Shown: piece after piece, positions 14,586 through 24,282 of the stretch
Layout of the letters: the number at the start of each line of letters is the position of its first letter
Position numbering within the stretch: position 1 is the stretch's first letter
Source: CAWIKY01 sp963836905
Lineage (GTDB): Bacteria; Pseudomonadota; Alphaproteobacteria; Caulobacterales; Hyphomonadaceae
Reading direction: 5' to 3'
Assembly: GCA_963836905.1 (NCBI GenBank)
Contig: CAWIKY010000004.1
Location: 265,953 to 329,952 of the forward strand
DNA length: 64,000 nt
Translations under genes and position numbers: made by a program
The notes under the pieces: generated by a model
The model's database searches: none
What the model was told of the DNA's origin: nothing
What the model saw: only the letters and a program-made list of their open reading frames with translations

Positions 14586-17500
14586 ATGACGGAACCCGTT
14601 GATCCGGACCTGTTCCCGCTCGATGAGCTTATTTCAGCGGCTACCGCCATACCCTGGCGAACATCAGGTGCGCCAGGCGAGCTGGGTGCGAGCTTTCTGA
14701 AACAGGTGCAGTCCGGCATCGATCCGCGTGAGTTCGAGGGTTTCAGTGTCGCCGACGTCGCTGCTATGGCGTGGCGCTTCTGGCGCTGGACGGATATTCG
14801 CCAGGGCCCATCTGCCATGGTGCGGGTCTCACAGGCCACCGGCGCCAATGGCGAAAGCCTGCCGCGAACGCTTCTCGAAATCGTCGGGCCCGACATGGCG
14901 TTTCTGGTCGGCTCCGTCCTTGGCGCCTGTCAGGAGATGGGCAAGTCGGTTCATGCGGTTCTGCATCCCATTCTCGAACATGGCCGGACCGCTGACGGTC
15001 GCCGCGACCTTGATGATCGCGAGCACCGGGAATCCTACATCCAGATACATCTTGAGCCGCTCGCGGAAGACGAGGCTGCGCTTCTGTGTCAGGATGTTCA
15101 CCAGACCCTGAACGATGTGCGCGCCAGCGTGTCGGATTTTCCGGCCATGCGCCAGCTTATGCTCGACGCATCGCTGGAAGTTGCCAATCTTGCCCATCTT
15201 GAGCCGGAAATCCGCGATGAGGCGGCTGCCTTTCTGGACTGGCTGGCCCGGGATAATTTCACATTTCTGGGCAGCCGGACCTATGACTTCGAACGCGAAG
15301 ATACCGGTCGACTAAAGCTGCAACCCCCGACCTCGGAAGCGGACAACGATCTGGGCGTTCTGCGTGACCAGACCCGTTACATTCTCTATCGCGGCAGCGA
15401 GCCGACGGCGATTACCAAGGAAATCTCGGAATTTCTGGAAGAACAATCGCCCGTCATCGTCGCCAAATCCAATATGCGTTCGCGTGTTCACCGCCGCGTC
15501 TATGCCGACTATATCGGCGTCAAGCGCTATGACGAGGAGGGTCGGCTGATCGGCGAAACCCGCTTTGCCGGGCTTTTCACCTCGGAGGCCTATAACCGGC
15601 AGGCGCGCGATGTGCCGCTGATCCGCCAGAAGGTCGAGTGGGCCTTGCGCGCGGCGGGAAAGCGACCCGGCAGTCATGACCAGAAGGCATTGCAAAACAT
15701 TCTGGAGACGTTCCCACGCGACGAACTGTTCCAGATCGACGAAGCCCAGCTTCTCAAGACCTCGCTCGGCATTCTGAACATACAGGACAGGGGCAGGACA
15801 CGTCTGTTCCTGCGCCGCGACCGGTTCGGCCGATACATTTCGGCTTTGGTCTTTGTGCCAAGAGAGGTCTTCAACTCGGCATTGCGTGAACGGATCGGCA
15901 AGTATATCGCTGCCGCTTACAAAGGCCGCGTATCGGCTTTCTATCCCCAGTTCGGTGACGGACCACTGGCCCGCATCCATTATATTATTGGCCTTAACCC
16001 AGGCCATCCCGAACCTGCGCGACGGGATCTGGAAGAACACATCGTTACAATTGCCCGGACCTGGGAAGAGAGTTTCCTGGAGGCGGTGCGCGACCTTGAC
16101 GACCCGGCCAAGCGCAGCGCCAGTGCCAGATACGCCTATGCGTTCAACGCGGCCTATCGCGAAGCCTTCGACAGCGACGAGGCTCTGAAAGACGTCGCAG
16201 CTGTGTTGCGGCTAAGCGAGACGCAGACGGTTTCGCTGAGAGCCTATCGCAAGCCTGGCGACGAAACATCCACGATCCGTGCGAAGATTTATGCACAGAA
16301 CGACCCGGTCCTGTTGTCTGATTGCGTGCCGGTGTTCGAGAACATGGGCCTCTTCGTGGTGGCAGAAACCGGCTTCCCCGTGCGGCGAGAGGGCGGCGGC
16401 GAACAATGGATCCATACGCTGGCCATGCGTTCTCGCGACGGAACGCCAATCGATCTTGACGCGATCAGCGACGTCTTCGAGGCGGCCTTTGTCGCCGTCT
16501 GGACGAAGCGCACAGAGGATGACGGCTTCAACCGGCTGGTCCCTGCAATCGGTGCGGAATGGCGTGAAGCGGCTCTGTTCCGCACGTTTGCGCGCTATCG
16601 CAGACAGTCGGGGCTCGATCCGGCGCAAGGTACGCAGGTACGCGCACTCACGGCGCATCCGCGGATTGCGCGGCATTTACTTGACCTGTTCGAGACCCGC
16701 TTCGATCCTGATAACGGGCTGGGCCGGGACACGCGCGATACCGCCTGCGAAACCTTGCGCCAGAAGATTGTCGCGGCGCTGGAAGGCGTGAGCGCGCTTG
16801 ATGAAGACCGGGTGCTCCGGCGCTTCATGGCGCTCATTCTGGCGACCTTGCGAACGTCCTATTATCAGACGGATGCGGACGGTGAACCGCACCGCCATAT
16901 TGCCCTGAAGATCGCCAGCCGCGAGATCGAGAACCTTCCGCTTCCCAAGCCTTATCGGGAGATATTCATCTGGTCACCGCGCGTCGAAGGCGTGCATTTG
17001 CGGTTCGGCCCGGTGGCACGGGGCGGCTTGCGCTGGTCAGACCGGCGCGATGATTTCCGGACAGAAGTGCTCGGTCTGGTGAAGGCGCAACAGGTCAAGA
17101 ATGCTGTCATCGTACCGGTTGGGTCAAAGGGCGGGTTTTATCCCAAACATCTGCCTGTCGGCGGAGATCGCGACGCGGTTCGTGCTGAAGGCGTTGCCGC
17201 TTACGAAGTGTTCATCAATGCCTTGCTCGGCCTGACGGACAATCTGGTGGACGGCCAAACCGTGGCACCGGAAAAGACAGTCTGCTGGGATGACCCGGAC
17301 CCCTATCTGGTGGTCGCCGCAGACAAAGGCACGGCAACCTTCTCCGACATCGCCAATGCGATCAGTCTGGGGCGTGGCTTCTGGCTCGGCGATGCGTTCG
17401 CATCTGGCGGCAGTGTCGGCTATGATCACAAGAAGATGGGCATTACCGCGCGCGGCGGCTGGGTTGCCGTGCAGCGCCATTTCCGCGAGATGGGCAAGAA

Positions 17501-19457
17501 CATCCAGACCGAACCGTTCGATGTGATCGGTGTCGGCGACATGTCGGGCGATGTGTTCGGCAATGGCATGTTGTTGTCGAAGACCATACGACTGCAGGCG
17601 GCTTTCAACCACCTCGACATCTTCACCGATCCGGACCCCGTCAATGCGGAGGCCAACTGGGCCGAGCGCAAGCGTATCTTCGATTTGCCACGGTCCAGCT
17701 GGAGCGATTACGACACCTCGCTCATCTCGAAGGGCGGGGGCGTCTTTTCGCGTGCGGCCAAATCCATTGAATTGACAGATGAAATCCGCGCATTCCTCGG
17801 CACCGATGTGAAAAGCCTGACCCCATCAGAGCTGATCCACGCCATCCTCAAGGCCGAAGCCGACCTGTTATGGTTTGGCGGGATCGGTACGTATGTGAAG
17901 GCGGCTGGCGAGAGCGATCTGGCCGTGGGCGACAAGGCAAATGATGCCGTTCGCGTTGATGCGGCACAGCTGAATGTCAAGGTAATCGGCGAAGGCGCAA
18001 ATCTTGGCATGACGCAGGCCGCAAGGATCGCCTTTGCCCGCAATGGCGGACGCATCAATACCGATGCGGTGGATAACTCTGCGGGTGTCGACAGCTCCGA
18101 CCATGAGGTCAACATCAAGATCCTGTTGAATGAAGCCATCCTCGCAGGCGAACTGCAAGAGGAGGACCGCAACGCGCTTCTCGCCAGCATGACCAACGAG
18201 GTTGCCGCGCACGTCCTCGCGCACAACTATGACCAGACCGGCGCCCTGAGCGTGGCGCAGGCGTCTACGAAGGCGGACATCGACGCGCACGAGCGGTTCA
18301 TGGAGCGCCTCGAGGCGGGTGGTCTGCTGGATCGCACCGTCGAAGGTCTGCCAGGCCCCGAACAGGTGCGTGGCCTGAAAGAGAACAATGAGGGCCTGAC
18401 CCGCCCCGAAATCTCGGTCCTGATGGCGTACGCCAAGAACACATTGTTTGACCGTCTGGTTGAAAGCGATGTGCCGGACGATCCGTATTTCGCCGGTACG
18501 GTCTCGGCATATTTCCCGAAAGCCGTGCGCGGAATGAAGACCGCTCTGGCCAATCACCGGCTGCGCCGGGAGATTATCTCCACCGTGCTGGCCAACCGGA
18601 TCGTCAATCTGGGCGGACCGACCTTCGTTCACCGCGTCCGGGAAAGCGCTGAGGTTGATACTGCAGCGATTGGGCGAGCATTTGCAGCAGCGACTGAGAT
18701 CTTCGCGCTGACAGAGCTTCTGGACGAGATCGACCGGCTCGACAATGTCATCCCCAGCGAGGCGCAGATCGCGCTTCGTCGCGAGATCATCGTCGTGCTT
18801 CGTCGTCAGGTGTTCTGGCTCTCACGCACCCGGCCCGTCGAGGACGGTATCGCGAACGCAATTTCCCTTTACCGCCCGGGTGTGGAGGCGCTCGGCAACG
18901 ACATGAACGGTCTGCTCTCGCCGTTCGAGGCATCGCGGCTGAACGAGCGGACCAAAAGCTACACGCTGCTTGGGGCCCCCGAAGACCTCGCGCGAAAGGT
19001 AGCCACGCTGTTGGCTCTGACATCTTCGACCGATGTGATTGATATAGCGCGACAGCGCGGCCGCGATGTCCGAAAGACCGGATATCTCTATCACGCGACC
19101 GGCGAGCTTCTGCGCTTCGATGAATTGCGAACGGCGGCAGGCTCGGCCTCATCGCCGCAGCACTGGGACAGACTGGCCGCGCGCCGCCTTGTGGAAGATC
19201 TGCTGCACCAGCAGGATCTGGTCACGCTGGCCATCATCGATGCCGGGTCAGCCGGCGATCTGCCGGACAGCTATGGCGAGGCACGAGACGTCGCTCTTGC
19301 GCATATCAGCCGCAACCGTCCCGCGTTTGACGGGTTACTTGCGTCCATTGATGAACTCGACCGGTCCGGTCCGTGGAGTTTTGCAAAGCTGGTTCTGGTG
19401 ACGGATTCGATCCGCGCCTTTCTGCGCGAGACCGGAATGTCGGAGCGTGCCGCATGA
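14586..19457 (+). CDS. NAD-specific glutamate dehydrogenase, large 180-kDa type
   Basis: A 1,623-residue enzyme (GdhZ/GdhB-type) that deaminates glutamate to 2-oxoglutarate with NAD. Length and architecture match the large bacterial class: a long N-terminal region with ACT-like regulatory segments, a central catalytic core with LRFGPVARGGLRWSDR and VPVGSKGGFYPK (catalytic Lys near 848), the NAD domain with IGVGDMSGDVFGNGMLLS, and a C-terminal helical region. In Caulobacter the homologue GdhZ also restrains FtsZ ring assembly; whether that holds here is unknown. The start ATG has GGAAGG upstream. The stop overlaps the GNAT gene by the sequence ATGA. Confidence 0.95.
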   Translation: MTEPVDPDLFPLDELISAATAIPWRTSGAPGELGASFLKQVQSGIDPREFEGFSVADVAAMAWRFWRWTDIRQGPSAMVRVSQATGANGESLPRTLLEIVGPDMAFLVGSVLGACQEMGKSVHAVLHPILEHGRTADGRRDLDDREHRESYIQIHLEPLAEDEAALLCQDVHQTLNDVRASVSDFPAMRQLMLDASLEVANLAHLEPEIRDEAAAFLDWLARDNFTFLGSRTYDFEREDTGRLKLQPPTSEADNDLGVLRDQTRYILYRGSEPTAITKEISEFLEEQSPVIVAKSNMRSRVHRRVYADYIGVKRYDEEGRLIGETRFAGLFTSEAYNRQARDVPLIRQKVEWALRAAGKRPGSHDQKALQNILETFPRDELFQIDEAQLLKTSLGILNIQDRGRTRLFLRRDRFGRYISALVFVPREVFNSALRERIGKYIAAAYKGRVSAFYPQFGDGPLARIHYIIGLNPGHPEPARRDLEEHIVTIARTWEESFLEAVRDLDDPAKRSASARYAYAFNAAYREAFDSDEALKDVAAVLRLSETQTVSLRAYRKPGDETSTIRAKIYAQNDPVLLSDCVPVFENMGLFVVAETGFPVRREGGGEQWIHTLAMRSRDGTPIDLDAISDVFEAAFVAVWTKRTEDDGFNRLVPAIGAEWREAALFRTFARYRRQSGLDPAQGTQVRALTAHPRIARHLLDLFETRFDPDNGLGRDTRDTACETLRQKIVAALEGVSALDEDRVLRRFMALILATLRTSYYQTDADGEPHRHIALKIASREIENLPLPKPYREIFIWSPRVEGVHLRFGPVARGGLRWSDRRDDFRTEVLGLVKAQQVKNAVIVPVGSKGGFYPKHLPVGGDRDAVRAEGVAAYEVFINALLGLTDNLVDGQTVAPEKTVCWDDPDPYLVVAADKGTATFSDIANAISLGRGFWLGDAFASGGSVGYDHKKMGITARGGWVAVQRHFREMGKNIQTEPFDVIGVGDMSGDVFGNGMLLSKTIRLQAAFNHLDIFTDPDPVNAEANWAERKRIFDLPRSSWSDYDTSLISKGGGVFSRAAKSIELTDEIRAFLGTDVKSLTPSELIHAILKAEADLLWFGGIGTYVKAAGESDLAVGDKANDAVRVDAAQLNVKVIGEGANLGMTQAARIAFARNGGRINTDAVDNSAGVDSSDHEVNIKILLNEAILAGELQEEDRNALLASMTNEVAAHVLAHNYDQTGALSVAQASTKADIDAHERFMERLEAGGLLDRTVEGLPGPEQVRGLKENNEGLTRPEISVLMAYAKNTLFDRLVESDVPDDPYFAGTVSAYFPKAVRGMKTALANHRLRREIISTVLANRIVNLGGPTFVHRVRESAEVDTAAIGRAFAAATEIFALTELLDEIDRLDNVIPSEAQIALRREIIVVLRRQVFWLSRTRPVEDGIANAISLYRPGVEALGNDMNGLLSPFEASRLNERTKSYTLLGAPEDLARKVATLLALTSSTDVIDIARQRGRDVRKTGYLYHATGELLRFDELRTAAGSASSPQHWDRLAARRLVEDLLHQQDLVTLAIIDAGSAGDLPDSYGEARDVALAHISRNRPAFDGLLASIDELDRSGPWSFAKLVLVTDSIRAFLRETGMSERAA

Positions 19458-20008
19458 GACGACCTGATCTCGATCTGCGCTTTCGCGATGCGAGGGAAGA
19501 AGATGCCAGGTCCGTGGCAGACCTTGCGCGGCGCACCTTTGCAGAAACCTCGGGGCATCTCTGGCCGCGCGAGGATCTCGATACCTATCTGAACGAACAG
19601 TTCTCAAAGGAGGTTCTGGCCCGTCAGATCGTGGATCCGGCAATCGATTTTCGTCTTGCGGAAGCCCGTTCCGGCCTTGCGGGCTATGCCAAGATCGGTC
19701 CGCCGCGCCCGCCGCTTGATACCGGAGAACCAGGCCTTCTGGAACTGCATCGTCTTTATGTTCAGGAAGCGCGTCAGGGCGTCGGGGTCGGCCGTATCCT
19801 GCTGGACTGGACAATCGAACGTGCGCGGGAACGGTCGGCATCCACGCTTTGCCTTGGCGTCTTTGTCCACAACGAGCGCGCGCTCAGTGTGTACGAGGCG
19901 CGTGGGTTCAAACCGACGGGACGCCACAGCCTGTCGGTCGGGGCGTCGACCGGGGACGAGGTTATCATGTGTCTGGAGCTTGCACGTCAGAAAGCCGTCC
20001 GCGTCTAA
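19454..20008 (+). CDS. GNAT-family N-acetyltransferase
   Basis: A 184-residue acetyltransferase. The start is the ATG at 19454, which overlaps the glutamate dehydrogenase stop (ATGA), a sign of translational coupling. GNAT motifs are seen: motif A as LHRLYVQEARQGVGVGRILLDW (acetyl-CoA loop Q-G-V-G-V-G), and motif B as LGVFVHNERALSVYEARGFKPTG. It resembles the RimI/YhbS-like group, but the substrate cannot be inferred. Its position suggests it is made together with the dehydrogenase; a regulatory link between them would be speculation. Confidence 0.87.
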   Translation: MRRPDLDLRFRDAREEDARSVADLARRTFAETSGHLWPREDLDTYLNEQFSKEVLARQIVDPAIDFRLAEARSGLAGYAKIGPPRPPLDTGEPGLLELHRLYVQEARQGVGVGRILLDWTIERARERSASTLCLGVFVHNERALSVYEARGFKPTGRHSLSVGASTGDEVIMCLELARQKAVRV

Positions 20009-20069
20009 CCGCTTCCCCTTGCCCGCACCTTGAAACAAAGGTCAATCTGCGCTCAGGGAGAAAACAGCC

Positions 20070-20950
20070 ATGACAGACACACGCTCGCTGACCGGCAAGG
20101 TCGCCATTGTTACCGGAGGGGCCAGCGGTATCGGCCTTGCGACTGTGGAAACACTGGTGGAATACGGCGCGAAAGTCGTCGCGGGCGATCTGAACGAAGC
20201 CAGGGGTCAGGCGCTGGAGACGCGGTTCGGCAAAGACAGCGTTCGCTATGTCCGCTGCGACGTCACCTCGCGCGACGACCTCGACGCTCTCATGCAGACG
20301 GCGAAGGCAGACTTCGGCGGGCTCGACATCCTCTTCAACAATGCCGGTATCGGCGGTCCGGCCGAAGGCGTCGCCGATCTCGATTTCGACGCCTATGACG
20401 CCAGCATGGACCTGCTTCTGAAAGCCTGTTTCGTCGGTACGCAGCTTGCGATCCCGTTGATGCGCGAGCGTGGCGGCGGCGTTATCGTCAACACGTCGTC
20501 GGTTTCTGCCATGCAAGCCGGATGGGCTCCGATCACCTATTCGGTGGCCAAGGCTGCGGTCGCGCATTTCTCGAAAATGGCGGCTGCTGAACTGGCCAGG
20601 GACCGCATTCGCGTCAACGCAATCTGTCCGGCTTTATCGCCACCTCGATCTTCGGCGCATCGCTCGGCCTGCCGGTCGAGCTGGCTGAACAGATGGCTGA
20701 AATGATCAAGCAGACCGGCGGGACCATGCAGCCCGCCGGGCGTGTCGGCGAGGGTCGCGATATCGCCGAAATGGTGGCGTTCCTCGCCTCTGAGGCCGGG
20801 TCGTTTGTGAACGGAACGGTCCTGACCGTCGATGGCGGGATCACAATCGGGCCTAAACATGCCTGGAACAAAGAGGATCTTGGCCCTGTTGCCGATGCGC
20901 TGGGCCTGACCCGCGAGGACATTGACAAGCTGGCGGGCGCCAAGGCCTAG
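20070..20950 (+). pseudogene. SDR-family oxidoreductase, frameshifted
   Basis: Read through one indel this is a 293-residue short-chain dehydrogenase: TGGASGIG cofactor motif, NNAGIGG, catalytic Ser and YSVAKAA, and the C-terminal LTVDGG. The frame breaks at 20629-20631. RVNAICP is followed in the original frame by nonsense, whereas in the next frame GFIATSIFGASLG continues the family pattern. Adding one G to the GG there (CCGGGC) restores the gene. The rest is undamaged, so a sequencing error is as likely as a real mutation. The start has GGGAG upstream. It follows the GNAT gene by 61 bases. Confidence 0.8.
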
Positions 20951-20974
20951 AAAAGGTGCCTCGCCGGGCCCCTT

Positions 20975-21253
20975 TCAAACAGGCGTATCGATACCGGGAA
21001 TGGCTGCCACCTTGTCCAGCAGTCCGGCGAGGGTTTCGTCATCGGCGACCACGCGACGTTTTTCATCGCGCAACTGGAACCCGCCATCGCTCTTTGTGAG
21101 CAGAAACCGGCGCCAGTTCGCCCGGGTCCTGAAAATCCAGACATCGCTGTCAGACTTGCCGGGATGGGCCCAACCGGTCCACACATGACCCGGTCCGAGA
21201 CGCGACCAGAGATCGTGGATTTCATCGAGATCGGCGGAAGAGAAAGGCGTCAT
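20975..21253 (-). CDS. Small protein of unknown function
   Basis: A 92-residue protein I do not recognise. It is rich in Trp, Asp and Arg (DVWIFRTRANWRRFLLTKSDGGFQLRDEKRRV), with no signal peptide or membrane helix. The start at 21253 is inferred; a longer frame runs to 21340 but reads into the neighbouring transporter gene. Its ATG and that of the divergent DMT gene share the four bases CATG at 21251-21254. There is no clear ribosome site. It converges with the frameshifted SDR. Confidence 0.55.
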   Translation of the reverse strand: MTPFSSADLDEIHDLWSRLGPGHVWTGWAHPGKSDSDVWIFRTRANWRRFLLTKSDGGFQLRDEKRRVVADDETLAGLLDKVAAIPGIDTPV

Positions 21254-22175
21254 GGTCCAGAAAACGGCAGTTAAGGCATCCACAGGCGCGCAAAACATGA
21301 ACGCGGCCGTCTGGATGATTGTGTCCGGCGCAGTCTTCACCGTTCACATCGCGCTCGGCAAGTTTCTCAGTGCAAATTACGATCCGGGCTTTCTGGCCTT
21401 CATGCGCTCGGTCCTGGCTTTGGTCTGGGCGCTGCCCTTCATGCTGCGGCTGAAATGGAGCGATCTGAAAAGCCCCTATCCGGGTCGTCTGGTGCTGCGC
21501 AGCATCTTCGGCACAGCGGGTTTTCTGCTCGGCTTCTATGCTATTTCCGATGCCATCGGCGTGCCGCTGTCGCAATACAATGCGATCTCTTTCTCCCGCT
21601 CGCTTTTCATCGTTGTGCTGGCCGCCTTCCTGCTTGGTGAAGCGGTCGGCATGCGTCGATGGGTGGCGACCGGGATAGGCTTCATCGGTGTGCTGGTCAT
21701 GGTGCGCCCCGATGCCGGATTGCAACTCGGCACAATTCTGGCGCTTGGGTCTGCGGTCTGCTTTGCCGGAGCCATCATTCTGGTGAAAGCGCTTTCGGCG
21801 CACCATTCGCCGCTCGTCCTGCTGACCTATTCGAACCTTTTTTCAACCATCCTGACCGCACCGATCGCCGCCTTCACATGGAAGGCGCCGGAAACCGTTT
21901 CTGACATGGGCCTGATCGCGGGCATGGCTCTGGCAGGCGTACTGGCGCAGATCACCTACATCACCGGCATGAGCCGGGGGGACGCGTCGTTCCTCTCCAC
22001 GATCGATTACCTGCGATTGCCGATGACGGCTGCTGCCGACTGGCTGATCTTTCGCGAGATACCCGGACCGGTGATCTGGATCGGAGCTCTCATCATTGTC
22101 GCCTCGACGCTCTACATCACGTGGCGCGAAGCACGGCTCGGCAAGGCGCGCGGGCCCGTCAAGGCAGACGACTAG
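21252..22175 (+). CDS. DMT-family (EamA) transporter
   Basis: A 307-residue inner-membrane protein with ten predicted helices in two EamA repeats. Typical segments are FLAFMRSVLALVWALPF, an SQYNAISFSRSLFIVVLAAFLLGE repeat end, and IDYLRLPMTAAADWLIFREIPG. The substrate is unknown; members export metabolites such as amino acids or are S-adenosylmethionine carriers. The ATG at 21252 has AAAGG upstream. The stop overlaps the convergent LolA gene by four bases. Confidence 0.87.
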   Translation: MVQKTAVKASTGAQNMNAAVWMIVSGAVFTVHIALGKFLSANYDPGFLAFMRSVLALVWALPFMLRLKWSDLKSPYPGRLVLRSIFGTAGFLLGFYAISDAIGVPLSQYNAISFSRSLFIVVLAAFLLGEAVGMRRWVATGIGFIGVLVMVRPDAGLQLGTILALGSAVCFAGAIILVKALSAHHSPLVLLTYSNLFSTILTAPIAAFTWKAPETVSDMGLIAGMALAGVLAQITYITGMSRGDASFLSTIDYLRLPMTAAADWLIFREIPGPVIWIGALIIVASTLYITWREARLGKARGPVKADD

Positions 22176-22840
22176 CGTCTGCGATCCTCGTCCTCATCAA
22201 ACTCCAGACGAAAGAGGCGCGGGTCCTGACGCTCGCCGAAGGTCACGTCCGTCAGGCGCACGGTGGTGACCTGTCCCAGACCGTCCGTGGTCTCCCATTG
22301 CTGTAGGGCATAGGTTTCAGAATCGAAGACCAGTGCCAGCTCACCCTCGGCCTCGCCCGATTTGTCGGAAATCCGCACGATGACGAAATCGCCAGCTGTA
22401 TCGACGCCCAGAATGTTGGCATCGCGTGACAGGTCGGCATTCTCACGCAGGATCAGCGAGAGGGGCGTCGACCCCAACGGAACGCGGTCGACCGTTTCCA
22501 GATCGCGGTCCTCGATGGCAACCGTCGTTCCGTCGGAGACGATCAGAAGCGGGGTCGGGTCGGCATATTCGAACCGCAACCGGCCCGGACGGCGAAGATA
22601 GAACTCACCCTCGCTCGGGCTGCCCGACGGGTCGATCTGGTAGAACCGGCCCTGCGCGGTCGTGATGCGGTTCAGGGATGCGTTGGCCCGGGCCAGCGCC
22701 TCGCTGCGATTGACCGTTGCGGCGGGTTTCGCCGGAGCAGCCTGTGCAAACGTCACGATCTGCTGCGCCGGAGCGGCCAGGGGCAGGCCCGTCAGAAAGG
22801 TAAAACCGGTAGCCAGGGCGGCAAGCGATGAGGGCAACAT
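22172..22840 (-). CDS. lolA: Outer-membrane lipoprotein carrier protein LolA
   Basis: A 222-residue periplasmic chaperone that carries lipoproteins from LolCDE to the outer membrane. There is a signal peptide, then an Ala/Pro linker, then the LolA core: ITTAQGRFYQIDPSG, GEFYLRRPGRLRFEYADPTPLLIVSDG, and DRVPLGSTPLSLILREN. The C-terminal TDVTFGERQDPRLFRLEF is typical for the alphaproteobacterial form. It ends with a charged DEDEDRRR tail. Confidence 0.9.
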   Translation of the reverse strand: MLPSSLAALATGFTFLTGLPLAAPAQQIVTFAQAAPAKPAATVNRSEALARANASLNRITTAQGRFYQIDPSGSPSEGEFYLRRPGRLRFEYADPTPLLIVSDGTTVAIEDRDLETVDRVPLGSTPLSLILRENADLSRDANILGVDTAGDFVIVRISDKSGEAEGELALVFDSETYALQQWETTDGLGQVTTVRLTDVTFGERQDPRLFRLEFDEDEDRRR

Positions 22841-22984
22841 GGGCAGACTCCTTGTTTCAGGCTATCCAGATAGGCGCGGGCGCGGGCACCAATAAGGCTC
22901 GGTTATGGCATTCCATGGTGTCCGGCGTTGGCTGATGTTCAGCTTGCAGGCAGCCATAGCGGTTTTTCGGGCTCGTAGAGGTAT

Positions 22985-24190
22985 TCAAACAACCTGACCG
23001 GCGGCCCACCCGCTCGACCAGGCCCATTGGAAATTATAACCGCCGAGCCAGCCGGTCACATCCACCACTTCGCCGATGAAATAAAGCCCCGGCACTTTGC
23101 GGCTCTCCATCGTTTGCGAGGACAGGCCTGCCGTATCGACCCCGCCGAGTGTCACCTCTGCCTTGGCATAGCCCTCTGTTCCGGCAGGCGTCAGGTGCAG
23201 CGCCGTTAGCCGCGCGGTAACGCGGTCGATGTCGCCCCGGGTGAGGTCCGCCAGACGTTTTCCCGATGGCAGATCGCGGCAGAGCCAGTCGGCAAGCCGT
23301 TTGGCAAAACGTTCCTGTACAAAGGCGAAAAGCGTTCTTTGGCCGTTCTTGCGGCGTGCATCTTCGAGAAGCGCCAGCATGTCATCGCCAGGCGACAGGC
23401 ATACCTCTATGTCCCCACCGGCGTGCCAGTAGGACGATGCCTGCAGGATGGCAGGTCCGGAAAGGCCCTTATGGGTAAACAGCAATCCTTCGGTGAAGGC
23501 AGTGCCATCGGCGGTTTTCACCTGCGCGGCAGATGAAACACCGGCCAGCGCGGTGAAGTCTTCTTTCAGCGCTCCGGAAAACGTCAGCGGAACGAGGCCT
23601 GCCCGCGTGGTGATAATCTCATGGCCGAACCGGCGGGCGGTGTCATAGCCCCAGCCCGTCGCGCCGATCTTCGGAATGGAGAGCCCGCCCGTCGCCACGA
23701 CCAGGCTTTCGCAAATGACCTCACCGGATGTGGTTTGCAGACGAAATCCCCCGTCCGCCGTCCGCTCCACAAGACCAACGCCGGTCTGCAGATGCAGCGT
23801 ACCGCCCGCTTGCGAGAGGTCGGTCAGCAGCATGTCGATGATCGCGCCGGACCGCTGGTCGCAGAATAACTGACCGAGCGTCTTTTCGTGCCAGGTCAGA
23901 CCGTGCGCGGTCAGGCGGTCCATGAAATCCCATTGGGTATGACGCGCCAGAGCGGATTTGGCGAAGTGTGGATTGCCGGAAATGAACGCGGCAGGGCGCA
24001 CATCCAGATTGGTGAAGTTGCACCGGCCACCGCCCGATATCCGGATTTTCTCCGCCGGTTTGGCGGCATGGTCGAGCACGATTGTGCGCCGCCCGCGCCG
24101 CGCCGCCTCGATACCGCAATAAAGCCCTGCCGCACCGCCGCCAATAACGGCCACGTCCACGCTGGCGCGTAGTCTGGCAGAGGTTTCCAT
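22985..24190 (-). CDS. HI0933/BaiN-type NAD(P)/FAD-dependent oxidoreductase
   Basis: About 401 residues. The flavin-binding motif VAVIGGGAAGLYCGIEAARRG begins near residue 12, followed by KIRISGGGRCNFTN, a signature of the HI0933 family, and the C-terminal GLYFIGEVVDVTGWLGGYNFQWAWSSGWAAG. Family members include BaiN-like bile-acid enzymes and ones labelled aminoacetone oxidase; many have unknown substrates. The frame is open to 24232, with ATGs at 24232, 24211, 24202 and 24190; the last is chosen since it leaves about 11 residues before the flavin motif. It is divergent from the alpha-2-macroglobulin gene. Confidence 0.88.
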   Translation of the reverse strand: METSARLRASVDVAVIGGGAAGLYCGIEAARRGRRTIVLDHAAKPAEKIRISGGGRCNFTNLDVRPAAFISGNPHFAKSALARHTQWDFMDRLTAHGLTWHEKTLGQLFCDQRSGAIIDMLLTDLSQAGGTLHLQTGVGLVERTADGGFRLQTTSGEVICESLVVATGGLSIPKIGATGWGYDTARRFGHEIITTRAGLVPLTFSGALKEDFTALAGVSSAAQVKTADGTAFTEGLLFTHKGLSGPAILQASSYWHAGGDIEVCLSPGDDMLALLEDARRKNGQRTLFAFVQERFAKRLADWLCRDLPSGKRLADLTRGDIDRVTARLTALHLTPAGTEGYAKAEVTLGGVDTAGLSSQTMESRKVPGLYFIGEVVDVTGWLGGYNFQWAWSSGWAAGQVV

Positions 24191-24282
24191 ATCGCGTCTC
24201 ATTGCTGCCATATGATATGAGTCTGGTGACATTCATCGGCGGATTTGTCAGTTTGTCGCAACATGTGATGGGGAACGGGGAT

